From contig WHTY01000008.1 in NCBI GenBank assembly GCA_009377475.1, forward strand, positions 1-64,000: 64,000 nucleotides of DNA, written 5' to 3'. Source of the stretch: Actinophytocola sp. Its GTDB lineage: Bacteria; Actinomycetota; Actinomycetes; Mycobacteriales; Pseudonocardiaceae. The translations under genes were made by a program, and so were the position numbers. The notes below the pieces were generated by a model. It worked only from the letters and a program-made list of their open reading frames with translations, had not been told where the DNA came from and ran no database searches. Below, piece by piece: positions 7,568 through 16,748 of this stretch (within the stretch, counting starts at the first letter, position 1; every line of letters starts with the position of its first letter).

Positions 7568-9961
7568 CTATTGCCGCCGAAGGGTCCTGGTCAGACCGGC
7601 GGCAACCGTGGTAGCCAAGATCCAACCCGTTGCGGTGAATCCGGTGGCGACCCACTTGTCAACGCCGCCGTTATGCCATCTCCCCTTGTTGCCGAAGTCC
7701 ACGATCGGCACGAGCAGGTCGACGGTGTAGAGCACCGGATTCCACTCAAGGCCGGTGTCATCGGCGTTGACAAGGCAGCGCGGCCCGCTCACCGTGTAGC
7801 CCGGGTCGTTGACGCAGGGATCGGGCAGCAGCCCGAACCACAGACTGCCCGCCACCAGCAGCAACGCCAGCCAGCCGAGCGCACGGATCGACCGGTAGCC
7901 GTAGCCGACGACGGCGCGCTGCAACCAACTCCACAGCCACACCGCCGGTCCCATCAGCCGCGTGCCCTTGCGGAGCGCGTCGTACCGGTACTGCTGCTTG
8001 CGCATCAGCACCAACGACGCGTGCTCCTCGTTGCCGCTGGCCCGCAGCATGGCGGCGAGCTGGTCGTACGGGCCTGGCCGGTAGCCGCGCATGTCCTCCC
8101 GCAGCATCGCGATGCGCTCGTGCACCTGGTCGTTGCGCTCCAGGTCGATCGGGGTGTGCAGTGCGTCGTAGCGGAACTCCTCCAGCTCGAGCCCGCCGCT
8201 CGCCCGCCACAGCTCGACGTTGTCCTCCAACGTCTGGCAGTGCGCCCTCCGTAGGATCACCGACCCGACCGGCGGCTGATGCGGGGTGAGCACGAACTCG
8301 TCCGCCACGACGTCGCTGGCGTCCAGCGCGACGCCGCGCACCAGGCTGCGGCCGTCGATCCGTGCTGCGATGGACTCCCGTGGCGCTGGCACGGAGTGCA
8401 GCACCGCGCCCACGAAGCTGATCCGGCGGCCCACCTTGGCCCCGTCCAGCGTGACCCCACCCGCTGCCGTGAACGGCTTCGCGCCGTGGGCGGTGCAGAC
8501 CAGGTCCCGCCCGATCGTCGCCGCCCGCAAATCGACCGAGTAGCTGCGGGTGGTCCGCAGCGCGGGCGATGTCAGCTCAGCGCCGAACAGCTCGAACGAG
8601 CCGCCGACCTGGATGCCTTGGACCTGCACCGTGCCGTCGATGGCGGTGTCCGCGAGCTGGATGTTGCCCGCCACGTGGGAGCGGCGGGCGGAGAAGACGT
8701 CGCGGCCCGCGTGCGAGAACGTGGCGTAGCGGGCGAGCAGGTTGCCGCCGACGGTGATGTCGGCCAGCCGCAGCATCCCCTCGGTGACCAGCCGCGTCGC
8801 CTGGATGTCGCCGCTGATCTCGGTGCCGTCGATGTGCAGCGCCCTGTCGTACTGCGGCACCTGCTGCTCACGACGTCGCACCGCGATCTCGGCGTTCGCC
8901 AGCCGCAGCGAGCCGCCGATCACGGCGTTGACCATGCGCACGGTGCCATCCGCGCGGAAGCCGTCGCCGCAGATGAGGTTGCCGTCGAGCCGCATCCGGT
9001 CCGCGACAAGCGACGGCCACGGGTCGATCGAAGGGTCGCCGGTGTGCATGGCGTCGCGCCACTCCTCGATCGCGACCTCGCCGCCGGGGTTGACGATCAG
9101 CCGCGCGCCGCGCATGACAAGGTCGCCGTCGATGTGGGCGCTCTGCACCGACACCATGCCCCTTGTGGAGAAGCGCTGCTGGGTGTCGCCGATGCCGCGT
9201 TTGCCGTTCTCCGTCTCGCACAGCATGCTGCCGCCGATGTGCGCGCCCATCGCGTTCAGCGCGAGCCCGCGCGGGTTGTGCAGCCGCGCGCCAGAGAGGT
9301 TGACGTTGCCGCCGGTGCGCAGGCCTGGCAGCCGCACCTCGCCGTTGGTGTGCAGCCGGTAGGCGAGCAGCGCGCCGGACACCGAAAGCCGGTCCGCCTG
9401 GATCGCCTTGCCCTCGCGGTAGTCGATGCTGCTCCTGCTCAGCACGACCGAGCCCTCGACGACGGCGTCGGTGAGCACCACGGCGGCGTCCGGCATGCCC
9501 GGTTCCTTGCGGGAGCCGAGCGCGAGGCTGGTCTGCGGCTCGCCGGTGGTGGCAGGCGTCAGGTGGACGTCGCTGCGCAGCAGGCGGACGTCGTTCTTGC
9601 ACTCAAGGTTGCGGGCCTTCAGCCCGGGCAGCCAGCAACCGAGGAACGCCAGCCCGAGCAACCTGGACTCCCTGACGTCCGGTTGCTGCTCGAAGCGGCA
9701 GTTCTCGAACCGCAGCAGGAAGTCCAGGTCCGCCCCGCGCAGGTCGAGCACGCCGGTGATGTAGCTGTCCCTGACGTGAAACGTCGGCGAGTTGGTCGCT
9801 GCCGCGCGCCTGCGCCACCGCCCGCCCGACTCCGGCTCGACGAGCTGTCTGACCAGATCGGCCGCCTTGACCTCGAACCGAAGGTCGGGACCGACCTTGG
9901 CGTCGAAGGCCTCGGCGGGCCGTTGGTCATCGTCGGGCTGGGCGATGGTCTCCCCCGGCAT
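7568..9961 (-). CDS. Large beta-solenoid-like membrane protein, function unknown
   Basis: 797 aa from the ATG at 9961, which has GAAGGGG 5 nt upstream; a longer frame starts at a TTG at 10015. Residues ~50-600 are a succession of 20-30-residue repeats such as VLDLRGADLDF, GGNVNLSGARL, IGGSLRLANAEI and IDGDLVMRGARL. This pattern is typical of a right-handed beta-helix with bactofilin or pentapeptide-repeat character. The C-terminus has two membrane segments (RALGWLALLLVAGSLWFGLL and ATGFTATGWILATTVAAGL). Similar actinobacterial proteins are sometimes labelled membrane-associated oxidoreductase, but I see no nucleotide-binding motif. The solenoid probably faces the cytoplasm. First gene of the leftward trio. 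Confidence 0.75.
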   Translation of the reverse strand: MPGETIAQPDDDQRPAEAFDAKVGPDLRFEVKAADLVRQLVEPESGGRWRRRAAATNSPTFHVRDSYITGVLDLRGADLDFLLRFENCRFEQQPDVRESRLLGLAFLGCWLPGLKARNLECKNDVRLLRSDVHLTPATTGEPQTSLALGSRKEPGMPDAAVVLTDAVVEGSVVLSRSSIDYREGKAIQADRLSVSGALLAYRLHTNGEVRLPGLRTGGNVNLSGARLHNPRGLALNAMGAHIGGSMLCETENGKRGIGDTQQRFSTRGMVSVQSAHIDGDLVMRGARLIVNPGGEVAIEEWRDAMHTGDPSIDPWPSLVADRMRLDGNLICGDGFRADGTVRMVNAVIGGSLRLANAEIAVRRREQQVPQYDRALHIDGTEISGDIQATRLVTEGMLRLADITVGGNLLARYATFSHAGRDVFSARRSHVAGNIQLADTAIDGTVQVQGIQVGGSFELFGAELTSPALRTTRSYSVDLRAATIGRDLVCTAHGAKPFTAAGGVTLDGAKVGRRISFVGAVLHSVPAPRESIAARIDGRSLVRGVALDASDVVADEFVLTPHQPPVGSVILRRAHCQTLEDNVELWRASGGLELEEFRYDALHTPIDLERNDQVHERIAMLREDMRGYRPGPYDQLAAMLRASGNEEHASLVLMRKQQYRYDALRKGTRLMGPAVWLWSWLQRAVVGYGYRSIRALGWLALLLVAGSLWFGLLPDPCVNDPGYTVSGPRCLVNADDTGLEWNPVLYTVDLLVPIVDFGNKGRWHNGGVDKWVATGFTATGWILATTVAAGLTRTLRRQ

Positions 9962-10193
9962 CGACGCCCCTTCGTGCTGCGTGTTGTGATCCCCGTTTCG
10001 GTTGTGTCCAGCCAATAATGGACCGCTCGTCAGCGCAATCCGCTGGTGGGGTGCCGCTCGCGCGATCGGTGGTGATACGACCGTTATATCGGGTTGATAA
10101 AGTCGCCGGCCCGATACCGGTAACCTCGGAACGGTCGACGCCTGACGCCAGCGAGCCCATCACCAGCGCAGCCCTGAGGCGAGAGGAGCTCGA

Positions 10194-11474
10194 GTGACGG
10201 CTTTGCCGGAGGCTGACAACGACGAGCAAACGCGCTTGGCCGAGGTGGCGCGGTACCACATCCTTGACACTCCGCCGGACGGCGCTTTCGACCGGATCGC
10301 ATCGCTGGCGGCGCGGCTGCTCGACGTCCCGATCGCCACGATCAGCATCGTCGACTCGGACCGGGTCTGGTTCAAGGCGACGCACGGCCTTGCGGGCGTC
10401 ACGCAGGTGGATCGAGATCCCGGCCTGTGCTCATCGGCCATCATGCAGGACGCCCCCTATGTGGTGGCGGACGCGCTGACCGACCCCCGCACCGCCGCCA
10501 ACTCGCTCGTGCACGGCGACATGGGCGTCCGCAGTTATGCCGGGGCACCGATCACAACGACGTCAGGGCATCGGCTTGGCACCGTGAACGTGCTCGACAC
10601 CCGGCCTCGCGAGTTCACAAGCACGGACGCGGCGACGCTCGCGGACCTCGCCTCTGTCGTGATGGACCAGCTCGAGCTGCGGCTGTCCGCCCTGACGACG
10701 TTGCGACACGAACGGCGGCTGCGCGAGCGGGCCGAGCAGGACGCCGCCACCATCGAGTCGTTCGCCACCACCCTGCAGCGCACGCTCCTGCCGCCGGAGC
10801 TCCCGCCCGTTCCCGGCCTCGAGCTGGCGTGCCACTACTACGCGGCGTCGAGCAGAAACGTCACGGGCGACTTCTACGACGTCTTCCCGATGGGCGACGG
10901 CCGGTGGGGCTTCTTCCTCGGCGACGTCACCGGGCACGGCACGGCGGCGGCGACCGTGACGTCGCTGGCCCGCTACACCCTGCGCGCCGCCGCTTTGTAT
11001 CGCGCAGACCCGGCTTCTGGTCTGGCGGACCTCAACACCGCGCTGCTACTGGACAAGGACGTGTCGCAGCTCTGCACCGCCCTGTTCGGCATGCTCGCCG
11101 CCAGTCCAGACGGCGGGTTCGACCTCACGCTCGCTGGCGGCGGCCATCCACCTGCCTTGTGGCTGCGCCCCGACGGCGTCGAGGAGATCTATCCGCGAGG
11201 CGGCATGCTGCTCGGCGCCATGCCCGACGCGCGGTTCGTCACCCGGCAGGTGCACCTCGCGCCGGGCGATGGGCTGCTGCTCTACACCGACGGCCTCACC
11301 GAAGCGCGACCCGGCGGCACGTTCTTCGGCGAGGACGGCCTCGCGGAGTTCGTCGCGGCGAGGCCAGCGGCGGCGCACCAGCTGATCGACGGTCTGACCA
11401 CCCTCATCGAGGGCTTCGATCCGCCGCCGAGCGATGACGTCGCCCTGCTGGCCATGAGCGTGCCCAAGCCCTGA
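10194..11474 (+). CDS. GAF-domain PP2C (SpoIIE-type) serine phosphatase
   Basis: 426 aa. The GAF sensor domain covers about residues 25-165 (FDRIASLAARLLDVPIATIS, DPGLCSSAIMQD). A short helical linker leads into a SpoIIE/RsbU-type PP2C domain (about 195-425). Metal-binding acidic motifs are GDFYDVF, FLGDVTGHG and the C-terminal SDDVALLAM. Proteins of this layout usually dephosphorylate anti-anti-sigma factors in response to a small-molecule or redox signal sensed by GAF. No partner kinase or anti-sigma gene is adjacent, so the target is unknown. Start is GTG at 10194, with GAGAGGAG upstream. It converges on the ABC ATPase gene, 5 nt apart. Confidence 0.92.
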   Translation: MTALPEADNDEQTRLAEVARYHILDTPPDGAFDRIASLAARLLDVPIATISIVDSDRVWFKATHGLAGVTQVDRDPGLCSSAIMQDAPYVVADALTDPRTAANSLVHGDMGVRSYAGAPITTTSGHRLGTVNVLDTRPREFTSTDAATLADLASVVMDQLELRLSALTTLRHERRLRERAEQDAATIESFATTLQRTLLPPELPPVPGLELACHYYAASSRNVTGDFYDVFPMGDGRWGFFLGDVTGHGTAAATVTSLARYTLRAAALYRADPASGLADLNTALLLDKDVSQLCTALFGMLAASPDGGFDLTLAGGGHPPALWLRPDGVEEIYPRGGMLLGAMPDARFVTRQVHLAPGDGLLLYTDGLTEARPGGTFFGEDGLAEFVAARPAAAHQLIDGLTTLIEGFDPPPSDDVALLAMSVPKP

Positions 11475-11479
11475 CGGGC

Positions 11480-12250
11480 CTAGCTGGGTGTCGTCGCCTC
11501 GTCGTCCGCGTGGGTCGGGTTAAGCACCCGGTGCAGGAACGTCCTCGTCCGCTCGTGCTGCGGGTTGCCGATGACCTGGGCCGGTGGCCCGTGTTCCACG
11601 ACGACGCCCTCGTCCATGAACAGCACGACGTCGGCCACCTCGCGCGCGAACTGCATCTCGTGCGTGACGACCAGCATCGTCATGCCCTCGTCCGCGAGTT
11701 GGCGCATCGCGCCGAGCACGTCGCCGACCAGCTCGGGGTCGAGCGCCGACGTCGGCTCGTCGAACAGCATGACGTCCGGGTCCATCGACAACGCCCGCGC
11801 GATCGCGACGCGCTGCTGCTGCCCGCCGGAGAGCTGCGCGGGGTACTGCTCGGCCTTCTCCGCGACGCCCACCTTCTCCAGGTTGCGCATCCCGATCTCG
11901 GCGGCCTTCGCCTTGGACCGCTTCAGCACCCTGCGCTGGGCGATCGACACGTTGTCGAGCACTGACATGTGGCCGAACAGATTGAACTGCTGGAACACCA
12001 TGCCGAGCCTGCGGCGGGCTGCGTCGATGTCGACGTCGATGTGCGTCAGCTCGGTGCCGCTGACGAACACCTGGCCCGCCGTCGGCTGCTCCAGCAGGTT
12101 CACGCAGCGCAACAGCGTCGACTTGCCGGACCCAGAAGGGCCGATGATGCAGACGACCTGACCGGCCTCGACGGTGAAGTCGATGCCCTTGAGCACCTCG
12201 AGGTCACCGAACGACTTGTGGAGCCCGGCGACCTGGACGGCAGCGGTCAT
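11480..12250 (-). CDS. Polar amino-acid (glutamate/glutamine-type) ABC transporter ATPase
   Basis: 256 aa. Walker [11 protein letters not shown]-loop, signature [15 protein letters not shown], Walker [13 protein letters not shown] and the switch VVTHEM are all intact. It powers uptake of a polar amino acid together with the permease and binding protein upstream. I chose the ATG at 12250 because it overlaps the permease stop codon (TGATG), a translational-coupling arrangement. A longer frame to 12319 would add 23 unlike residues that overlap the permease. Closest to the GlnQ/GluA class by motif pattern. Confidence 0.93.
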   Translation of the reverse strand: MTAAVQVAGLHKSFGDLEVLKGIDFTVEAGQVVCIIGPSGSGKSTLLRCVNLLEQPTAGQVFVSGTELTHIDVDIDAARRRLGMVFQQFNLFGHMSVLDNVSIAQRRVLKRSKAKAAEIGMRNLEKVGVAEKAEQYPAQLSGGQQQRVAIARALSMDPDVMLFDEPTSALDPELVGDVLGAMRQLADEGMTMLVVTHEMQFAREVADVVLFMDEGVVVEHGPPAQVIGNPQHERTRTFLHRVLNPTHADDEATTPS

Positions 12251-13092
12251 CACACCCGCCCTCTCTTCTGCTTCGCTTCCAGCTTGCGGACGAGGTAGCC
12301 GAGCGGGACCGTCAGGCACAGGTAGAGCATGCCCGCCACGATCAGCGGCGTGGAGTTGCCCGTCTGGTTCGACAGCGACTCGCCGAACTTGAACAGGTCG
12401 TAGCCGCTCAGCGTGAAGCCGATGACGAACACCAGCGATGAGTCCTTGAACAGCAGGATCAGCTCGTTGGTCAGCGGCGGGACGACGATCCGGATCGCCT
12501 GCGGCACGATGACGGTGATCATCGCCCTGCCTTGCGACATGCCGAGCGAACGGGCCGCCTCGGTCTGCCCCTTCGGGACAGCCTGGATGCCCGCCCGGAA
12601 CGTCTCGGCGAGGTAGGCCGCGCTGACCAGGCCGAGCGCGAGCGCGACGGTACCGTACGGGTCGTACGGCATCTCGAAGTCCGTGAACGCGATCGGCATG
12701 CCGAAGCCGAGGATCATGAAGACGACGATCGCTGGCAGGCCTCGGAAGACCTCGATGTAGACCAGCGCGACGGCCCGGTACGGCACGACGTCCGACAGCC
12801 GCATCAGCGCGACGACAAGCCCGAGGAAGAACCCGAGGACATAGCCGGACAGCGTGTAGATGATCGTGTTCTTCAGCCCGATGGACAGGATGTCGGGGAA
12901 GGCCTTCCGCGCCTCGTCCAGATTGAAGAAGGCGTGCTGGATGGCCTGCCAGTCCGCGACGAGCACCAGTAACGCGATGGCAACGGCGAACACCGCGTAC
13001 TGGATCGTCAGGCTGATCTTCTTGCGCTTACGTGGGCTGAGGCGGGCCCGCGGCGCGGTGCCCGCCTCAGCGACGGTGGTGTCGGTCGTCAT
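12250..13092 (-). CDS. Polar amino-acid ABC transporter permease
   Basis: 280 aa. A cytoplasmic Arg/Lys-rich N-terminus is followed by a first membrane helix ([20 protein letters not shown]). A long periplasmic-side loop then leads into the conserved HisM/GlnP core with several further helices. The EAA-type loop is visible as [23 protein letters not shown] single permease gene implies a homodimeric channel. It is the middle gene of the binding protein-permease-ATPase operon, 6 nt from the binding-protein stop and overlapping the ATPase start. Confidence 0.93.
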   Translation of the reverse strand: MTTDTTVAEAGTAPRARLSPRKRKKISLTIQYAVFAVAIALLVLVADWQAIQHAFFNLDEARKAFPDILSIGLKNTIIYTLSGYVLGFFLGLVVALMRLSDVVPYRAVALVYIEVFRGLPAIVVFMILGFGMPIAFTDFEMPYDPYGTVALALGLVSAAYLAETFRAGIQAVPKGQTEAARSLGMSQGRAMITVIVPQAIRIVVPPLTNELILLFKDSSLVFVIGFTLSGYDLFKFGESLSNQTGNSTPLIVAGMLYLCLTVPLGYLVRKLEAKQKRGRV

Positions 13093-13098
13093 CGGTGG

Positions 13099-13944
13099 TT
13101 AGGAACCACTCTCGGTGCCCGACGGCGTCTTCTCCGGCGCCTCGCCGATCCACTTCTCGTACGACTCGGCCCAGCTGCCGTCCTTGAACGCCTCGTTCAG
13201 CGACTCGTCGACCTGGTTCAGCAGCTCGGTGTTGCCCTTCTTCACCGCGTAGCCGTACTGGTCGCCGGTGTTGATCTTGTCGACGACCTCCCAGTTCTCG
13301 CTGATGTCCTGCTTGTTCTTCATCCAGTCGAGCACGGTCGGCAGGTCCTGCAGCACGACGTCGACCTTGTTGGCCGACATCGCCTGCACCTGCAGGCCCG
13401 CGTGGCGGAAGACGTTCGGGTTGAAGCCCTCGCCCGTCGCGTAGTCGAGGCTGGTGGTGTCGGCCTGCACGCCGAGCTTGAGGTTGTCCGACTCGACGTC
13501 GTCGAGGCCGGCGACGTCGGAGCCCTTCTTCGCCACGACCGCAAGGGTCTCGTCGAAGTACGGCACGCTGAAGCCGAGGTTCTCCTTGCGCTCCTCGGTG
13601 ATCGTCATGCCTGCCGCGGCGACGTCGCACTTGCGCGCGTTGAGCGCGGCGCCGTTCTTGATCTGCGCGAAGTCGACGTCGATGATCTCCTGTTCGACAC
13701 CGAGGTCCTTGGCGACAACGTCCATCATGTCGACGTCGAACCCGGCGACATCGCCGCTGTCGTTGGTGTCCTGGAACGGTGGGTAGGGCAGGCTGGTGCA
13801 TGTGGTCAGCTTGCCGTCGCTGACCAGGTCAACGCCGCCCTGCGCCGTGTCGCCGCTGTCATCGCCGCCGCAGGCGGCCGTCGCCAGTGCGAGCGCGGCC
13901 GCGGGAAGCAGGGCAAGCCTTGTGAGCTTGGATCGACGTGCCAC
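13099..13944 (-). CDS. Amino-acid ABC transporter substrate-binding lipoprotein
   Basis: 281 aa. A lipoprotein signal ends in LATAAC, followed by a family 3 solute-binding domain. Recognisable parts are LPYPPFQ near the start, GFDVDMMDVVAKDLG, CDVAAAGMTITEER and LGVQADTTSLDYA. It captures an amino acid outside the membrane and delivers it to the permease. GTG at 13944 is preferred over the longer frame (13977) because GGAGAG lies 7 nt before it and the signal peptide then starts properly with basic residues. The promoter should lie in 13945-14050. Confidence 0.93.
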   Translation of the reverse strand: MARRSKLTRLALLPAAALALATAACGGDDSGDTAQGGVDLVSDGKLTTCTSLPYPPFQDTNDSGDVAGFDVDMMDVVAKDLGVEQEIIDVDFAQIKNGAALNARKCDVAAAGMTITEERKENLGFSVPYFDETLAVVAKKGSDVAGLDDVESDNLKLGVQADTTSLDYATGEGFNPNVFRHAGLQVQAMSANKVDVVLQDLPTVLDWMKNKQDISENWEVVDKINTGDQYGYAVKKGNTELLNQVDESLNEAFKDGSWAESYEKWIGEAPEKTPSGTESGS

Positions 13945-14050
13945 GATGTCTCTCCGTCTCTGGTGGTGTCCGATCAAGTGGCTGGCATCCTGCCACCCAT
14001 CTCAGTTGGCGAGAAGCCCAGGGCTGTGCTGGCGCCGGTCGGCCGCTATA

Positions 14051-14098
14051 GATCTTGAGCACTTGTGGTCGTCCGAGCAGCCATAACTGCTCAAGATC
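14051..14098 (-). terminator. Imperfect palindrome between dipeptidase and transporter genes
   Basis: Perfect 11-bp inverted repeat GATCTTGAGCA / TGCTCAAGATC with a 26-nt middle. It lies 10 nt beyond the dipeptidase stop, so a terminator is the simplest reading. Its centre contains GTGGTCG, also seen in the 87-nt elements at 15614 and 20540, so it could be a shorter relative of those. Confidence 0.45.
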
Positions 14099-14107
14099 GC
14101 GTGTCGA

Positions 14108-15526
14108 CTACGCCCGAGCGTGCGCGTCGAGCAGATGCGCCACCGCCGCCGTCACCCGCTTGGCGTGCGGGATGTGCAGCCACTCGTCAGGGACGTGGGC
14201 GTTGGAGTCCGGCCCGAGCGCCCCGGTGACGAGGAACTGCGCGTCCGGGTACTTCTCGCCGAGCAGCCCCATGAACGGGATCGACCCGCCGAGCCCCGAC
14301 CCGCGCCACGGCGCGTCGAAGACGTCCTTGCTCACGGCGTTCAGCCCGCGTTCCAGCCACGGCGCGAGGTCCGGCGCGTTCCAGCCGTTCGCGTGCTCCA
14401 TGTCGGTCAGCTCGACGGTGGCGTGGTACGGGACGTCGGTGGTCAGCGCCCGCTCGATCGCCGCGACGGCCTTCGCCGCGTCCGCAGTGGGCGGCAGCCG
14501 GAAGCTCAGCGCCAGGGTCGTCGACGTCCGGAGGACGTTGCCCGCGTTGTCCGGGGTGGGCATGCCGTCCGCGCCGATCACGGACAACGTCGGCCGCCAG
14601 CTCGTGTTGAGCAGCAGCTCCACCTCGTCGTCCGACATTGGCTGGACGCCGGGCGCGAGCGGGAAGCTGTCGCGCACCGAGCCGGGCGCGACCGCCACGG
14701 TCTGCTCCGCCTCGCGCCACCGGTTCTCCGGGATCGACACCGACAGCTCGGGCAGCAGGATCTCGCCGGTTCCGGCGTCCTCGATGCGGTTGAGCAGGGA
14801 ACGCAGCACGCGGAACGAGCTGGGCACGGCGCCGCTGGCCATGCCGGAGTGCTGCGCGGTCTCCAACACGGTGACCTTCACGCACACCTGCGTCAGCCCG
14901 CGCAGGCTCGTGGTCAGCCACAGCCGGTCGTAGTCGTTGCCGCCGGAGTCGAGGCAGACGACGAAGGTGACGTCGCCGAGCCGCCGTTCGAGGTGCTCAA
15001 GGTAGGCGGGCAGGTCGGGGCTGCCGGACTCCTCGCCGGTCTCCAGCAGCACGATCGCGCGGGCGTGCTCGCCGCCGTGTTCGCGCACCGCCTCGATCGC
15101 GGCGGTCGCCGCGTACCCGGCGTAGCCGTCGTCGACCGCGCCCCTGCCGTAGAGCCGGTCGTCGCGCAGGACTGGCTGCCACGGGCCGAGGCCATCGGAC
15201 CAGCCGCCGAGCGGGGGCTGTTTGTCGAGGTGGCCGTAGAGCAGCACGGTGCCGTTGTCCACGCCGCCCCGCGTGGACGGGACGTCGAGCAGCAGCACGG
15301 GGGAGCGGCCGGGCAGCTGGACGACGTCGATATCAGCGCCCGGAATGTCTCGATCGGCGAGCCACGACCTGACGTGCTCGATCGCCTTGGCGAGCGCGTC
15401 GGTCCGCTCCCAGTCCGGGTCGAAACCCGGTGACAGGGCGGGGATTTCGACCAACCCGCTGAGGCTCGGCAGGATGTCGTCCTGCCACGTCTGGTTCACC
15501 GTCGAGGTCACTGCTGCTGCGTCCAC
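14108..15526 (-). CDS. M20 family metallopeptidase (dipeptidase)
   Basis: 472 aa. The M20/ArgE/DapE fold is clear: metal-site motifs LLYGHLDKQPP, GAVDDGYAG, ETGEESGSPDLP and CLDSGG, plus a dimerisation insert in the middle (VTVLETAQHSGMASG). It should be a cytosolic di-zinc exopeptidase hydrolysing dipeptides or acylated amino acids; the exact substrate is not visible. It is transcribed alone. The start ATG at 15526 lacks a strong ribosome site but gives the normal family N-terminus. Confidence 0.93.
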   Translation of the reverse strand: MDAAAVTSTVNQTWQDDILPSLSGLVEIPALSPGFDPDWERTDALAKAIEHVRSWLADRDIPGADIDVVQLPGRSPVLLLDVPSTRGGVDNGTVLLYGHLDKQPPLGGWSDGLGPWQPVLRDDRLYGRGAVDDGYAGYAATAAIEAVREHGGEHARAIVLLETGEESGSPDLPAYLEHLERRLGDVTFVVCLDSGGNDYDRLWLTTSLRGLTQVCVKVTVLETAQHSGMASGAVPSSFRVLRSLLNRIEDAGTGEILLPELSVSIPENRWREAEQTVAVAPGSVRDSFPLAPGVQPMSDDEVELLLNTSWRPTLSVIGADGMPTPDNAGNVLRTSTTLALSFRLPPTADAAKAVAAIERALTTDVPYHATVELTDMEHANGWNAPDLAPWLERGLNAVSKDVFDAPWRGSGLGGSIPFMGLLGEKYPDAQFLVTGALGPDSNAHVPDEWLHIPHAKRVTAAVAHLLDAHARA

Positions 15527-15613
15527 GGCGGAGATGATGCCAGTTCACGAGACCGTGCGAATAACCCGTTCGTGTCGTGCGGGGAACTCTGCACCAGCGT
15601 CAGGACTACCGCC

Positions 15614-15700
15614 AGTTGATCTACTTCCCGCGCGCCAGAACCATCGGATGCCCGGAATGAGCAGTTCTCGTGGTCGCAGTGCGCAGGAAGTTGATCAACT
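15614..15700. repeat. 87-nt inverted-repeat element, copy A
   Basis: Starts AGTTGATCTACT and ends AGTTGATCAACT, with complementary ends. A second element of identical length with the same ends is at 20540-20626. Both have GTGGTC and a GCGC-rich tract at the same internal positions; overall identity is about 67% by hand alignment. Confidence 0.7.
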
Positions 15701-15777
15701 CGGTCCTCCGCGAGTCGAGGACACACCACGATCGCCATACAGTGAGGTGGCCATCGCGGTGAAGGGGGTCTCGGGTC

Positions 15778-16299
15778 GTGTCGCAGGTGAGGGTTGGCTC
15801 GGCGAAGCTGGTCGAGGGCAGCCGACCTCGGTCATGTGTACGTCACGGCAACGCGGTTGCCGACGGGTCCGACGTCGATCTGCAGTCGCGGCCGCAGCAT
15901 GACATGAGTCCGACGTTCGGGGGCGTGTTCTCGATCCTCGTGCGCACAGCGGATCACCTGCAAGACATCGAGCGAGTGCCGGTGCAGGGATGGCCGTTCT
16001 GTGAGCTGTGTGTGCGACGGCGTCGCAGGCTTCGTCGTGCGGCCCAGGCGCTGTTCTTCGGCGGTGTGGTCCTCGTGGTGGCGGCGGTGGTGGTCGCGTT
16101 GCAGCGTGGCCAGGAGCCGTTGTTGATGATCCCGATGCTGGTGGGCGTTGCCGCCGCGCTTGGGTCTGGGTTCGTGTTCGGTCAGTCGAGTTGGAGCCAC
16201 ATCGCCAGCGCGCGGGTGTCGGACGATGGCAGGTGGGTGACGTTCGCCGACGCCCACCCGGCCTTCTTGGCTGAGATGCGTTCGGCGAGCGAGGACTGA
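15778..16299 (+). CDS. Small membrane protein, unknown function
   Basis: 173 aa from a GTG at 15778, with AGGGGG about 9 nt upstream. The second half is protein-like: a Cys pair (WPFCELC), a basic stretch, then two membrane segments (ALFFGGVVLVVAAVVVAL and LLMIPMLVGVAAALGSGFVF). A soluble tail contains SHIASARVSDDGRWVTFADAHPAFLAEM. The N-terminal ~40 residues look less typical, so the true start may be an internal one such as the ATG near 15904. I do not recognise a family. The stop is followed by 449 nt without a gene. Confidence 0.6.
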   Translation: MSQVRVGSAKLVEGSRPRSCVRHGNAVADGSDVDLQSRPQHDMSPTFGGVFSILVRTADHLQDIERVPVQGWPFCELCVRRRRRLRRAAQALFFGGVVLVVAAVVVALQRGQEPLLMIPMLVGVAAALGSGFVFGQSSWSHIASARVSDDGRWVTFADAHPAFLAEMRSASED

Positions 16300-16748
16300 C
16301 CACCGCTCGTCCGGCTGGCCGGCACCCATCCGTGGTATGGCGTAGATCACACTCAAGCCCGCATTGTGCAGGGCGCCGGCAGAACGCGCCTCGCGCGGCG
16401 GCTGCGGGCCGCGCCAGAGTGACCCTGGGGGTCGTGGGCGAGCGCGGCCTGAACAGCGACTACTCACCCCGAGCGACCGCTCGGACACTTATCGTTCGCA
16501 ACCCCGACTCTCGGCGGACCCATGTTCGGACGACCAACCAGTTTCCGCAGCTCAGCGACCATATTGAGACAACGAATCGGAATCTGGGGCTGACATCTGG
16601 CGCGGTGCGCATGCCAGGATATGAACCAGCACACCGTCAACGTCGACGGCGACCGGAACCTTCCCCACCGGAAGCACCCGGCGCCGTAGGCAGCAGTCGT
16701 CGCGCTCGCCACAAGTGAGCGCGAGACGAGAGACCGAGGAGACAGCAC
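16300..16748 (+). promoter_or_regulatory. Long upstream region of the bkd operon
   Basis: No convincing gene. An AT-richer patch (CATATTGAGACAACGAAT around 16560) stands out from GC-rich surroundings about 180 nt before the first start codon. It is a plausible site for a promoter or an Lrp-type regulator, but I cannot assign an operator. GACCGAGGAGACAGC supplies the ribosome site. Confidence 0.35.

Noticed and set aside
7568-10015. TTG at 10015 as start of the beta-solenoid protein
   Set aside because: ATG at 9961 has a ribosome site at good spacing; the TTG has none.
16332-16718. Open frames in the gap before bkdA
   Set aside because: No ribosome site, Arg-rich shadow composition, and they overlap each other on both strands.
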